Below the pieces are notes generated by a model. It saw only the letters and a program-made list of their open reading frames with translations, did not search any database and had not been told where the DNA came from. From NCBI RefSeq assembly GCF_014851395.1, contig NW_024043372.1, forward strand, positions 16,291,665 to 16,355,664: a stretch of 64,000 bases of DNA, given 5' to 3'. Positions 1 through 10,625 of this stretch are shown here, piece after piece (positions within the stretch are counted from its first letter, which is position 1; every line of letters begins with the position of its first letter). A program made the position numbers and the translations under genes. This DNA is from Micropterus salmoides. Its lineage: Eukaryota > Chordata > Actinopteri > Centrarchiformes > Centrarchidae.

Positions 1-384
1 TCTAACACAAATGAGAAGTTGGTGTTTAGGCTGGAAAAGTCACTATATGGACTAAAACAGTCGGGCAGAAATTGGAACAAGATGTTGCACGAATATCTAA
101 GTGAAAATGACTTTGTGCAAAACCTTTGTGATCATTGTATTTACACAAGGGAAACAGAAAATGAGAAAGTGATCATGATCATATGGGTTGATGATTTGAT
201 CATTGCTGCCAGTGATGAAAATGCACTGAAGGTTGTGAAGGAGATGCTCACAACAAAGTTCAAGATGAAAGACTTAGGTCAACTGCAACATTTTCTTGGT
301 ATCGATTTTGATCAAAGTGATAACTGTGTTACAATGTCACAGAAGAGATATGTGGAAAAAATACTTGATGTGATTGACATGTGA
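1..384 (+). pseudogene. Ty1/copia retrotransposon reverse transcriptase fragment
   Basis: The frame is open from base 1 and stops at 382-384. It carries the copia RT signatures KSLYGLKQSGRNW and a VDDLIIAA box (the YVDD-type catalytic aspartates), followed by a FLGIDF-type segment. These belong to the pol polyprotein that copies the element's RNA. The reading frame stops shortly after the RT core, where a complete element would continue into RNase H, so the copy is truncated at its 3' side; the 5' side is cut by the window edge. An AATAAA hexamer follows at 409-414, and 385-550 could be an LTR remnant, but no second LTR is available to test this. Confidence 0.85.
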
Positions 385-550
385 TGTGACACGTGAAGTG
401 TTTTTATCAATAAAGTTTTTCCTCCTGAGTGAGAGTTCCAGCACGAGCGCTGATGCCCCACCGTGTTTTATTCCTCCGTCATTATTTATAGCTTAGTAAT
501 GGGTGTGCACGCCAGAACTGTTGAATAATCTAGCTCTGCTAACAATAACC

Positions 551-1427
551 AAGTCAATCACACTCCTGTGAAATCAAACTGTCCACTTAGGAAGCAACAC
601 TGATTGACAATCAATTTCACATGCTGTTGTGCAAATGGAATAGACAACAGGTGGAAATTATAGGCAATTAGCAAGACACCCCCAATAAAGTGGTTAGAGT
701 GATAGAGTGATTCTGCAGGTGGTGACCACAGACAACTTCTCTGTTCCTATGCTACCTGGCTGATGTTTTAGTCACTTTTGAATGTTGGCGGTGCTTTCAC
801 TCTAGTGGTAGCATGAGACGGAGTCTACAACCCACACAAGTGGCTCAGGTAGCGCAGCTCATCCAGGATGGCACATCAATGCGAGCTGTGGCAAGAAGGT
901 TTGCTGTGTCTGTCAGCGTAGTGTCCAGAGCATGGAGGCGCTACCAGGAGACAGACCAGTACATCAGGAGATGTGGAGGAGGCCGTAGGAGGGCAACAAC
1001 CCAGCAGCAGGACCGCTACCTCTGCCTTTGTGCAAGGAGGAGCAGGAGGAGCACTGCCAGAGCCCTGCAAAATGACCTCCAGCAGGCCACAAATGTGCAT
1101 GTGTCTGCTCAAACGGTCAGAAACAGACTCCATGAGGGCCCGACACGTGGAGGCCACACACACTACTGAGGCTCATTTTGACTTGTTTTAAGGACATTAC
1201 ATCAAAGTTGGATCGGCCTGTAGTGTGGTTTTCCACTTTGATTTTGAGTGTGACTCCAAATCCAGACCTCCATGGGTTGATAAATTTGATTTCCATTGAT
1301 AATTTTTGTGATTTTGTTGTCAGCACATTCAACTATGTAAAGAAATGAGTATTTAATGAGATTATTTCATTCATTCAGATCTAGGAGGTGTTATTTTAGT
1401 GTTCCCTTTATTTTTTTGAGCAGTGTA
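551..1427 (+). mobile_element. Internally deleted Tc1-like DNA transposon
   Basis: The right end carries the terminal inverted repeat of a common fish Tc1-like family (1401-1427, ending TTTTTTTGAGCAGTGTA). The 5' untranslated part, the transposase start and the 3' untranslated part are all recognisable, but the middle and catalytic part of the transposase gene is missing. The outermost left terminal repeat is also absent; recognisable sequence begins near 551. With one terminus gone the copy should be immobile. The family assignment rests on recall of related fish elements; the terminal repeat and transposase N-terminus are seen directly. Confidence 0.8.
813..1169 (+). CDS. DNA-binding-only remnant of Tc1-like transposase (118 aa)
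   Basis: ATG at 813 opens a 118-residue frame with two helix-turn-helix segments: a PAX-like first part with QVAQLIQDGTSMRAVARRF, then an arginine-rich GGGRRRAT linker and a second helical part. This is the N-terminal half of a Tc1 transposase that binds the terminal repeats. The DDE catalytic domain is deleted. Near codon 110 the frame jumps directly into the last few codons of the normal transposase (RGGHTHY) and uses what appears to be the original stop. Expression is unknown, and this may be only a decayed gene. Confidence 0.6.
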   Translation: MRRSLQPTQVAQVAQLIQDGTSMRAVARRFAVSVSVVSRAWRRYQETDQYIRRCGGGRRRATTQQQDRYLCLCARRSRRSTARALQNDLQQATNVHVSAQTVRNRLHEGPTRGGHTHY

Positions 1428-4400
1428 TTTAGAATAGGTCAGAAACTATAGTTTAATGGCTCATTACGACGTTAGCGCTCCTCCACTGATAAACACGGCC
1501 TTAGCTTTGTGGCTAATTTAGCAATGGGCAGCGTTAGCTGCTGTAACGTTATGTGATTTTAGAGAATATTTAGAAGTGATGAACTAGAGACAAATATGGA
1601 CTGTTCACTAGAACTGCCACACTGTGTCAGAATAAATCTACAGTTCATCTGTCAGCAGCTTCCAACACCCAGACACCGTAACATTAAACTGCTGTGAGCT
1701 ACTTGGAAGCCGGGAGATGACAGTGAAAAACAGGAGGGTTAGCAAGTCATGAATGTTTTCAGGAGAAGAGAAGTGATTGGGTCTGTTTTTATTATAATTA
1801 TTTAAGTCATGTAATTAATGTGAGGAAAAGACTGACTCACTGCTCACACAGGCCTCTGCGTGTTTGGTTTCTAAATGCTGCATGTAAGCTCCGGTAGACG
1901 TCGGTCAGCTGCTTGTTTTCTTCTGTGGTGGTGAGGCAGTGTTGTTACAGGGGAGCTGCAGCTGTTCGCCCTCTGGTGGGCAAACTATGCAACACCCATA
2001 ACATGAGTGAAGGATCTAACTCTAGGTTTCTTTTTTAATAGTCATATATCTGTCGTTATAAACGTCTGATGCCGATTAAATGCAATTAGCTCATATCGGC
2101 CAATAATATCGTCCTGCCGATATATAGGTCGGGTTCTAATTTCTTTGCTCTGATTGGTTATTTGTGTCGAGAGGCAGTTTGGTCTGTGGCCGTAGATAAC
2201 GCTCCCTGGAAATCGAAAACAAACTGAGAGGTTCCAGACTAATACACATTTGCAGAGTAGTCTGGCAAGGATGCTCCTTTACATTACAATCAACGTGGGC
2301 ACTGTAGTGTTTTTTTTAATTTAATTTTATTTTTTTATAGTCAATCCCACAGTGCAACTGAAAATATTCTCTAACAAATGCACTATTTACTATACTCCTG
2401 TTTAAGCAATATTTGCTGAAAACTACACTGCCTAGGTAGTTACATATCCCCCTTTTAAGAAACTAGAAATGTGAAATAGTTTAAAATAAATAATGTAAAA
2501 TAATTAAAATTTTCAATAGGAGTGACTGGGCTTAGGACTGAGAGTCTCACAGGGAAGTCAAAGTATTGCGAGTCTGACTAACACATTGTTGGCTTTGATG
2601 TTTTTATGGGGTTTATTGTTAATTCAAGAAAGATATAGCCATAACGCACTTGGTAAAATGTGAACTTACAATACTTGGTCCTCTCTTCTAAATCCAAAAA
2701 GCCACAGGACCTGGCTGACTGTGTGAAATAAGGTTAAAATTTCCAAAAGAGGTTTCTTTTGTGCAGGTGACATCTTGCTGTTCTTGCTCTCCATGTCTTT
2801 CCCCATGATTTCTCAGTTTCAGTTACTCTCTCCTTCCTCTCTTTCTCCTCTCTCTTTTTCTCTCCTTTCACCTCAACAATGTCCTCACATCCTCACATAA
2901 AAACCCAGTCAGCAAAGGGGCCTTTGGGAGTTTGTGGGAAAACCAGCCCTCATCTTTCATCTTCCCATCCTGGCCCTGTTCTTCCCCTTTCCAGTCTCTC
3001 CCCCGCCTCCTCCACTGGAGTTTCTGTCTCCTTCTCTCTCTCCCCCAACCACTTTCTCCTCATCTTTCTCTCTCTCCCTCCCACCGACTATCTCCAGGAC
3101 TATCGATTTAGCGTAGGCTGTGATTGAGTCTCACTGGGTGTAATGCAGGCCCTAAGGTGTCTTCTGAATGGAGAGCATCATGAGTTATGGACTAACTATA
3201 GTCACTCTTCCACAACACCTGAATCACCGCAGACATGGTATCCACACAAACACACACACTCTCACACAGAGAAACTGCTTTCCTCAATGCAAACCAACCC
3301 TTGTGTGCAAACACAAGGACACACACATTGATCGTACTTAGAACTGCTGGCACACAAACACACAGATGATCTGATGCTCACTGTCAACATAACTTAATTT
3401 CCACAGCAGTATACCTTAAAGGTGTCAATTTATAACTTCATGTGCTTTTGCTGTTGCTCATTTGCATTCAGATAGATTGCATCCAGCAGCGACCTCTGAC
3501 ATTATTTTTCATTGCAATAAAGGTATATCACACATTCTTGTCTAATATTACATCCATGATTCAACACCATGAACAGCTAAAGATGTGCATGGTGTACAAA
3601 TTAATCTAAAAGACAACAGGTTCACAATAATGCCAGTGGTAGAAAAAAATGAAGCTTTACTCAGCATTAAAATAGAAGTAGACGGCAAGTGTCGGTGTTG
3701 AACCATCTTAGGATAATATCCTTTCCATCATTAGTGCAGTTTGTCGCAGGTAAGGTTTCTCTCGGAGCTCAGCAGCAGTAAGCAGGCCCTTCACTGGCTC
3801 ATTCAGTGTAAATAATCAACAATGTGAAAAACAGCGGAGGTAAGTAATTTACAGTACTGCAAGTACATTTACTCAAGGACTACTGCAGTACAATTTTAAG
3901 GTACTTGTATTTTAGACTACTTTATATAGTTCTTCCACTCTGTATGTCAGAGGGAAATATTAAACGCATATTTACTACCATCAGATTAAAATGTTCGTCC
4001 AAAACATAAAAGCTTATAAAAATAACATGTTATAGCTCAAACTGGGCAATATTATATAAAGTATAGTGGCTCCATTAAAATGCTTAATAATAATTTTTAC
4101 TATTTTCTGATGTTTTATGGACCAAACAATGAATCAATAATTGATTGACAGATTAACTGATAATGAAAATAAACATTAGTTGCAGCTGTAACAGAGGTAA
4201 AAACTATTAAAACTAAAGTCTATTACAGAGATTTGGATACTACATTTTTTGTTTGTCTAATCTAATTAATGATTATGTATGAGAGTGTTGTGCACATGGG
4301 TATGCATACACATATGTATGGGATCCAAAAATGTCTTCATCACTGGGAAGGCAAATGTTCACATGTGGCAGTGGAGGCACCTAAAGGCAGTGAATGTGGT

Positions 4401-4656
4401 GAAGGCTAGCTAACATTTGATCTAGGGCAGAAAAACAATTTTGTGCATCTGCCTTGACACTAGACTATGCTCCTAATATCCTTGTTATATTAAGTCACCA
4501 TATCATGTGACTTACTGAATACAGGGACTGGGTAACACAGCTCATGGCTTGGCTTGTCAATCCGTATCAGGGCAAAAGCAGAGGCAGTCTCTTGCTAAGC
4601 TAACTTTACTTTAGCAGTTAACGTTAGCCAATGAAGTGCACTGATATATACCAACA
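1428..4656. other. Intergenic stretch, no gene recognised
   Basis: AT-rich sequence with only short open frames. The largest (2879-3127) is a C/T-rich low-complexity tract around 2820-3080 and not a convincing exon. Around 2085-2145 there is a repeat-like motif (CATATCGGCCAATAATATCG, then CCGATATATAGG) resembling a dispersed teleost repeat; a diverged relative appears near 63410-63465. Short CACA-rich tracts lie at 3240-3360. I see no promoter, RNA gene or conserved exon here. Confidence 0.5.
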
Positions 4657-4708
4657 AACGTCTCGGGTTACGTATGTAACCCTGGTTCCCCGAGAAGGGG
4701 AACGAGAG

Positions 4709-4867
4709 ACTGCGTCGGTTACGACACTATGGGAACGCCTCTAGGCGAAGCAGGTCTGAACGTGAATGAAATCACTCCAATCCTATTGGCCTGTTGCTAG
4801 AACGGTAAGGTGTGACGGAATAACCGGAGGAGTATAAAGCACACCTGTACACACTCATCATTAGCTT
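4709..4867 (+). repeat. DIRS left inverted terminal repeat
   Basis: This 159-bp segment is the exact reverse complement of 9637-9795; I found no mismatch on base-by-base reading. An additional 52 bases outside it (4657-4708) are unique to this end. In the element's own orientation this is the 3' terminus. Confidence 0.93.
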
Positions 4868-4911
4868 AAACTATGAAGCAGGCGCTTCAGGCGGGGAGAG
4901 AGGTGCGGCGG

Positions 4912-5022
4912 ACCGACGCAGTCTCTCGTTCCCCTTCTCGGGGAACCAGGGTTACATACGTAACCCGAGACGTTCCCCTTCGAGGGAACTCGAACTGCGT
5001 CGGTTACGACACTATGGGAACG
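4912..5022. repeat. DIRS internal complementary region (ICR)
   Basis: Bases 4912-4974 are the reverse complement of the left end (4657-4719). Bases 4972-5022 are the reverse complement of the right end (9767-9817). The two halves overlap by GTT at 4972-4974, matching AAC at each outer end (4657-4659 and 9815-9817). In DIRS elements this region is thought to template joining of the two ends into a circle. Both halves match perfectly by eye. Confidence 0.93.
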
Positions 5023-5083
5023 AGATACCCACTAAACCGTGCCGAAAACCCCGCCTGCCCCTGTGTGCAATAAAGTGGCACTA

Positions 5084-6110
5084 CTAAGAGGAGAGCGCAC
5101 GAGTGCCAGGTGCCGAAGGAAGGTCAAGACTGTAAAACCGAATGAATGTGTGCGGAGTGGCCCAGCCAGCCGCTAAACAACATCCTGCAAGAGGCCCCGG
5201 AAAGGAGGGCTCGAGAGGCCGCCTTGCCTCTGGTAGAATGAGCCCTCACAGCCACAGGTGAAGGCAAACCGCGCACCTGATAGGCCAGGGAAATAGTCTG
5301 AACAATCCAGTTGCTAATAGCATGTTTGGATGCAGGGAGCCCGGCCCTGGGAGACCCAAAACACACTAGCAGCTGGTCAGCCTTCCTCCAACGGGAGGAC
5401 CTCAGAGTGTAAATACTCAGTGCTCTGACAGGGCAGAGCAGATGAAGTCTCCCGTCCTCCGCCGTCACATGAGGTGGAGGATGAAATGCCTGCAGCACTG
5501 TGGACCCTGCCGCACAAGAAGGCACTTTAGGGATGTATCCTGAACGAGGGTGCAGGATAGCCCTAATATTCCCCGGGGCAAACTCCAGGCTTGCGGGGAA
5601 ACCGAAAGCGCTTGGAGCTCCCCCACCCTCCTCAGAGAGGTGAAGCAAGGAGAAAGGCCATCTTGAGGGTCAAGTGCTTAGCCTCAGCTGACTCCAGGGG
5701 TTTGAAGGGGGCCTCAGCCAACGCCCCAAGAACCACTGCCAGATCCCAAGTGGGAACCTTGGACCGAGTCGCAGGTCTCATCCTCCGGGCACCACGGAGG
5801 AAAAGTACAACCAAGGGAAGTTTCCCCAAGAACCCCTCCCTCAGAGGGGTGTGGAAAGATGAAATAGCTGCCACGTACACCTTGAGGGTGGAAGGGGAAA
5901 GACCAGCAGAGAACCGGTCCTGGAGGAACTCAAGTACCTGAACCACCGGGCAGGTAACAGGGTCCACCGACCGCTCCCTACACCAAGTGGAGAAAACACT
6001 CCACTTCAGGCCGTACATCCTCCGTGTGGACGGGGCCCTGGAGCTCAGGAGGGTCTCGACTGCTCCGGCTGTTAGACCCGCCTCTAGGTACTGTGCCCCC
6101 TCAGGGGCCA
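5084..6110 (-). pseudogene. DIRS tyrosine recombinase, frameshifted
   Basis: The N-terminal core-binding part (residues around STRRMYGLKWSVFSTWC) reads from about 6100 down to 5640. The catalytic part continues in other frames: an RVGEL-type segment carrying the first catalytic arginine near 5620, RAHSTRGKAASRA with the His-x-x-Arg pair near 5250, and a RFYSLDL segment carrying the nucleophilic tyrosine just before a stop at 5084-5086. At least two frame changes separate them, near 5640 and again near 5165, where a single-base loss in a T run is likely. The enzyme would integrate circular element DNA, but this copy cannot make it in one frame. Confidence 0.85.
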
Positions 6111-6114
6111 GACC

Positions 6115-7990
6115 CACAGTCGCCATATGGCGGGGCAAGGGTGAAGAACCCGGCCCTGCGCCTGGGACAGCAGGTCTCTCCTCAGAGGGACCCGCCACGG
6201 CGGGCCGTCCAGGAGCGACATGATGTCCGAGAACCACACCCGGGTTGGCCAGAACGGGGCTACGAGCAGTAGGCCGACATAGTCCTGGTGGACCCGCTCC
6301 AGAACCCCGGGAGCAGAGCGACTGGGGGAAAAGCGTACAGACGTAGCCTCGACCACGAATGTACCATGGCGTCCAGACCCAACGGGGCTGGAGGAACGAG
6401 AGAAACCATAGCGGGCAGTGCGTAGTCTCTTGAGACGCAAACAGATCCACGTCTATGGGGCTCAAACCACTTCGGGGTGAAGTCTCCATTCCCCGGGCCT
6501 CAGCCCCTGCCTCAACAGCAGGTCTGCTCCCTGATTCTGCGTCCCCAGGAGATACATCGCCCTGAGCGATAGTAACCTCTGCTGGGACCACAGGAGGATC
6601 TGACGCGCCAGTCTGTCCAGAGGGCGCGAGCGCAGACCGCCCTGGTGATTCAGATAGGCCACCACCGCTGTGTTGTTCTCCTCGGAGCGAACCAGGACGT
6701 GGTGGCCTTGGAGATCGGGCAGGAAACTCCTTAGAGCCTGGAACACCGCCAACATCTCGAGACAGTTGATATGCCACTCGGATCGATGCACCTGCCAGGA
6801 TCCCCTTGCAAAGCGGCCGTCCATGACCGCGCCCCAGCCCGTGAGGGAGGCGTCTGTCGAAAGAACCAGCCGGCGACAAGACCCTCCCAGCACGGGCCCC
6901 TGGGACAGGAACCAAGTTTCCTTCCAAACTGATAGGGAACGAAGACACTTGTGCGTAACCCAAACCAGACGGAGAGGATTCCCCTCGGGGAAAAACCCTT
7001 GTTCCTTAGCCACCACTGCAGGGGTCTCATGTGCAGCAGTCCAGATGGTATTACGCTGGACGCAGCCGCCAGGAGACCCAACACTCGTTGAAAGTGTTTC
7101 ATAGTGATGGCGTGGCCTAACTTCACCCCTTTCACGGCAGCCAATATGGTGTCGACACGTGCCGGAGACAATTGTGCCCGCATCGTTGTCGAATCCCATG
7201 CAACCCCTAGGAACGTAGCCCGTTGGGTGGGCGCCAGCACGCTCGTCTTTGCGTTGAGCCTCAGCCCTAAACGCCGCAGACGAGCCAGAACGACATCTCG
7301 ATGCCGAACTGCCAACTCTCGAGACTGGGCTAGGATGAGCCAGTCGTCGATGAAGTTGAAATCCGGATGCCCCGGAGCCTCAGCGGGGCCAGTGCTGCAT
7401 CCATACACTTGGTGAATGTGCTAGGGGAAGTGCCAGGCCGAATGGAAGAACCCGATACTGGTAAGCCACACCCCCGAAGGCAAACCTCAGGAACTTCCTG
7501 TGAGAAGGACAGATGGAGACCTGGAAATAGGCGTCCTTTAGATCTATCGTGACGAACCAATCCTCAGATTGGATGTGCGTCACGGTGGCGGGGATGATGA
7601 GCATCTTTAACCTGAATCTCCTCAGAGACCGGTTAGAACCCGCAGATCCAAAATAGGGCACGCAGCCCTCCGTCCTTCTTGGGGACTATGAAGTACCGGC
7701 TGTAGAACCGGCGTCTCTGTCTGGGGGGGAGACACGTTCCACGGCCCCTTTCCTCAGCAGAGTACAAACTTCCTGTCCCAACACCGGACCTTGCTCCGGG
7801 CGGACCACAGTCCAAACCACCCCCTCTCTTCTGTTGAATTTGGAGGGCGGGTTTTGAACTGTAGTCGATACCCATCTATGGCAGTGCGCAGGACCCGCGG
7901 AGAAATGTTCGTCAGGCTCCGCCAAGCGTCTGCAAAGTCTGCCAACGGAACCAGCCCCTCGGGGCTGGTGGTCGGTGTCTCGTGTGATCT
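6115..7990 (-). pseudogene. DIRS reverse transcriptase / RNase H, frameshifted
   Basis: RT motifs occur in order on the minus strand but in different frames: FIVPKKDGGLR near 7690, VTIDLKDAYFQVSICPSHRK near 7540, VLPFGL near 7450, and an IDDWLILA box (normally LDD) near 7330. RNase H follows near 6960-6480 with STDASLTGWGA and HINCLEMLAVFQALRSF. The RNase H segment that normally reads as an RSDNTA-type motif here reads RSEENNTA, so a presumed catalytic aspartate is replaced. Several frameshifts show the gene is dead. It would have copied the element RNA into cDNA. Confidence 0.88.
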
Positions 7991-8329
7991 TCTGGTGGAC
8001 CCCTGAAGCCCCAGAACGGCAGGGGGGAGCCGCCGAAGATCCACGGTGAGTGAGTCGGGATGCCGTCCGTCTGCAGACCCTCGGGGCAGGCAGTACGGCG
8101 CGGACTCGGTGGTGGCAGGTGCGTCCTGAACGTGTAAACGGCGGGATAACATCACCTGTTGCCACGGCGGAGGGGACCTCGGTCGGCCTCCGGGGGGGGT
8201 GGGGGGGTGCGGGAGGGGAGAAAGACTCCCCTACCCCGGTCTTCCCTGAGCTCCGTCGGGACTGGATGACGGTCCTCAGATCGCGTCTCTCAGACGGCTG
8301 AGGGTGAGAGCGCCGTCTCGCTGCCCCAG

Positions 8330-9612
8330 CTCCTCGGGGGGCCCCCGAGAAGCGACACTCTGCTTCCCTCCTCTCCGTAGGAGCTCGTAGAGGGAAGGGA
8401 CCTACGCCTGGCAGCCTCAGCTGCCTTGGGTCCAGACCGGCGAGGGAGGTACTGGCGGAACGCTTCGCACTGCGTCTAACGCTTCGTGGTTCTGCGAAGC
8501 TCCGCCAGATCTTCCTCGGAGGGACCCCCCCTCTGAACCATCTCCTGTAGCAGGTTGGCTTGGTAGGCTTGAAGCACCGTGGTGTGCAAGCTCGCACCTG
8601 CCTGGCCCGCTGCCATGTACGCCTTCCCCACAAGCGTGGATGTGGTGCGACATGGTTTGGATGGTAATGCCGGCTTCTCCAGGGAGGACGCAAGTCGAGG
8701 GGAGAGATAGCTCGCAAGCTCATCCTCCACCCGAGGCATCCTCCCATAACCACGGTCCCTAACCCCCATCACATTACTGTAGTTCAGTGATCGGGGTGTG
8801 GAAAGCCATGTAGAGAAGGGTCTGCCCCATGATTTACTCATCATGTAAATCAGGAAAGAATGGCAGAGACCGGCGTGGAGGTGGCGTGTGGTGCTTAAGA
8901 AACCTTTCATCAAGCTACCACTAGCCTGTGGTGTCTGCTCCTCCTGTCTCTTTTTCTTCTTTTTCTTTTCTTTATCTCTTTCTTTCTTTGCCAGTTGATG
9001 TTGAGCTTAGCCACGGCTCTAGTCACCACCTCCAGCAGCACGTCATAGTCGGGCGCGGCCAGATGACGCCGCCCCGACACCCGGAAGTCATCGTCCACTG
9101 CGCTGAGCACGTCCGCCTCCTCGGAGTCGGATTGCTGCAGCGTCTCCGGATCCAAAACCGCGAGTGGGAGAAGCCGAAAACGGGCTCCCGAACGAGGAAA
9201 GGAAGCGTCGGAGCCAGCGGATGAAGGTCGGGAAAAAGCCTCAGCCGTCCCGAAATCCTCCGACAGATCACGCTGTGAACCCATGAGTGAAGCCGCCGGG
9301 CCGCCTCAGCGGCCGCAGGGCCCGCGCCGCGGGGAAAACACATCCGGCTATCCTCGGAAAGAGAGCCATGCTGTACCTCAGTACCCGCACGGAAAGGGCT
9401 TCGCAACGGGCGCAGGCAGCCCCCTCGAGAGCTGCCCGTGCGTGCTCCATCCCCAAACATGAGACACACATCTCATGAGAATCTCCATCCGTGATGTACC
9501 GAGGGCAAGAAAAAACACACCTTCTGTACATCTGGTTGCAGGACATGCTGGTAGACTTCTTCTTCAGGTAAGACACACTGCTTGTAGGACTGGAGCTTTC
9601 TTCAAACAACAT
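8330..9612 (-). pseudogene. DIRS gag-like gene, frameshifted
   Basis: The gene starts downstream of the right terminal repeat. An early Cys-rich segment, CVSCLGMEHARAALEG followed by a CARCE pair, lies near 9460-9390 and resembles a zinc-binding motif. The frame then shifts near 9370 and again near 9290 into a segment with SEDFGTAEAF. A later part near 8740-8520 contains YLSPRLASSLEKPALPSKPC and a Gln/Leu-rich helix. The order and composition match fish DIRS gag (nucleocapsid-like) proteins. The frame changes make this copy non-functional. Confidence 0.75.
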
Positions 9613-9636
9613 ACAGAGCGCCTGCTGAATAAAAAA

Positions 9637-9795
9637 AAGCTAATGATGAGTGTGTACAGGTGTGCTTTATACTCCTCCGGTTATTCCGTCACACCTTACC
9701 GTTCTAGCAACAGGCCAATAGGATTGGAGTGATTTCATTCACGTTCAGACCTGCTTCGCCTAGAGGCGTTCCCATAGTGTCGTAACCGACGCAGT
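9637..9795 (-). repeat. DIRS right inverted terminal repeat
   Basis: This is the exact 159-bp inverse of 4709-4867. It is the 5' terminus of the element in its coding orientation, and a further 22 bases (9796-9817) complete this end. Confidence 0.93.
9666..9671 (-). promoter_or_regulatory. TATA box in the DIRS 5' terminal repeat
   Basis: On the minus strand the terminal repeat reads GGAGTATAAAGCACACC, a good TATAAA box a little upstream of the gag start region. It is the likely promoter for the element RNA. Because the repeat is inverted, the other end carries the same box pointing inward at about 4832-4837. Confidence 0.5.
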
Positions 9796-10534
9796 TCGAG
9801 TTCCCTCGAAGGGGAACTACTGATTTCCCTCCCTTGTTGCACTCGACAGTCTCATCTGGTGCTGCATTATCTATCTGGCCTCCCTGCTACTGGTGTCGAA
9901 ATTGGGTCAAGAGAAAAAAAAACGTTTTTGATGTTAGCTATCTTCTAGTTAACTCCATTTAGACAGATACATCCTGTTACATTATTAACACCTAACCACC
10001 CCTGTATAGCCTATAATTTTTTTTAAATAATATTTTCTATCTTAGATGTGTAGTAATAGCTACATTTAAGGCTTAATTGCGCAATTTCACTTTGCAGTTT
10101 GTTTGATGAAAATGTAGCTAGATCGCTGTTTGTTGCTTGTGTTTTTTCTGGGCTAATTTAATTGTAACTTAACATGAAGGTAGGCAATCTACATTAAATG
10201 ATAAATATGTGAAACGGCAAGCACTACTGGGTTCTGAGGGTAGATCCCACTAAAGTAGAAGTAAAAAACAGTTTACTGTGAGTACAAAAATCTTTGACAA
10301 AATGCTGTACCCATTCAAGAGGAAATGTATTTTGCTCCTTTAAAACTCTTCAGTTATAATGCAATATGTGAGAGAGCAATTAAATAAAGGAAATCTGTAC
10401 ACCAATTTGCAGAGAACATCTGTGATTTAGGGAGGGATCGGTTGATAGTGCTAGGTGCAGGACTATTGAAATGCTTATACTGTAGTTAAAATGATACCCA
10501 GAATCAAGAAATGTTTGTATGTGAAAAAGCTACT

Positions 10535-10625
10535 CAAGTAGTCAAGTTTATTTGTATAGCCTGATATCACATGTCTCAGTGCATGGTCCAAAACTCCACA
10601 AGAAGATAGAGACCACCCAAAATGT
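10535..10625. repeat. Dispersed repeat fragment (LINE/SINE tail type)
   Basis: The segment contains AGTTTATTTGTATAGCCTGA, the TTTATTTGTATAGC tail motif common to many teleost dispersed repeats. It is short and diverged, so family assignment is tentative. Confidence 0.4.

Larger units (their letters stand above)
4657..9817 (-). mobile_element. DIRS-type tyrosine-recombinase retrotransposon (5.16 kb)
   Basis: The element reads on the minus strand: gag near 9612-8330, reverse transcriptase plus RNase H near 7990-6115, then tyrosine recombinase near 6110-5084. The ends are inverted repeats instead of LTRs. A short internal complementary region near the 3' end (4912-5022) is the reverse complement of both extreme termini joined together, the hallmark of DIRS elements that replicate through a circular intermediate and integrate by a recombinase. 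All three genes are broken by frameshifts, so this copy is not autonomous. Base composition is strikingly GC-rich compared with its AT-rich flanks. No flanking target duplication is seen, as expected for this class. Confidence 0.93.

Noticed and set aside
2820..3116. Overlapping Ser/Pro-rich frames at 2879-3127 and 2934-3116.
   Set aside because: They translate a C/T-rich low-complexity tract in two frames; there is no splice or start evidence.
5591..9224. Numerous plus-strand open frames across the DIRS element.
   Set aside because: The element codes on the minus strand; these are GC-rich antisense shadows.
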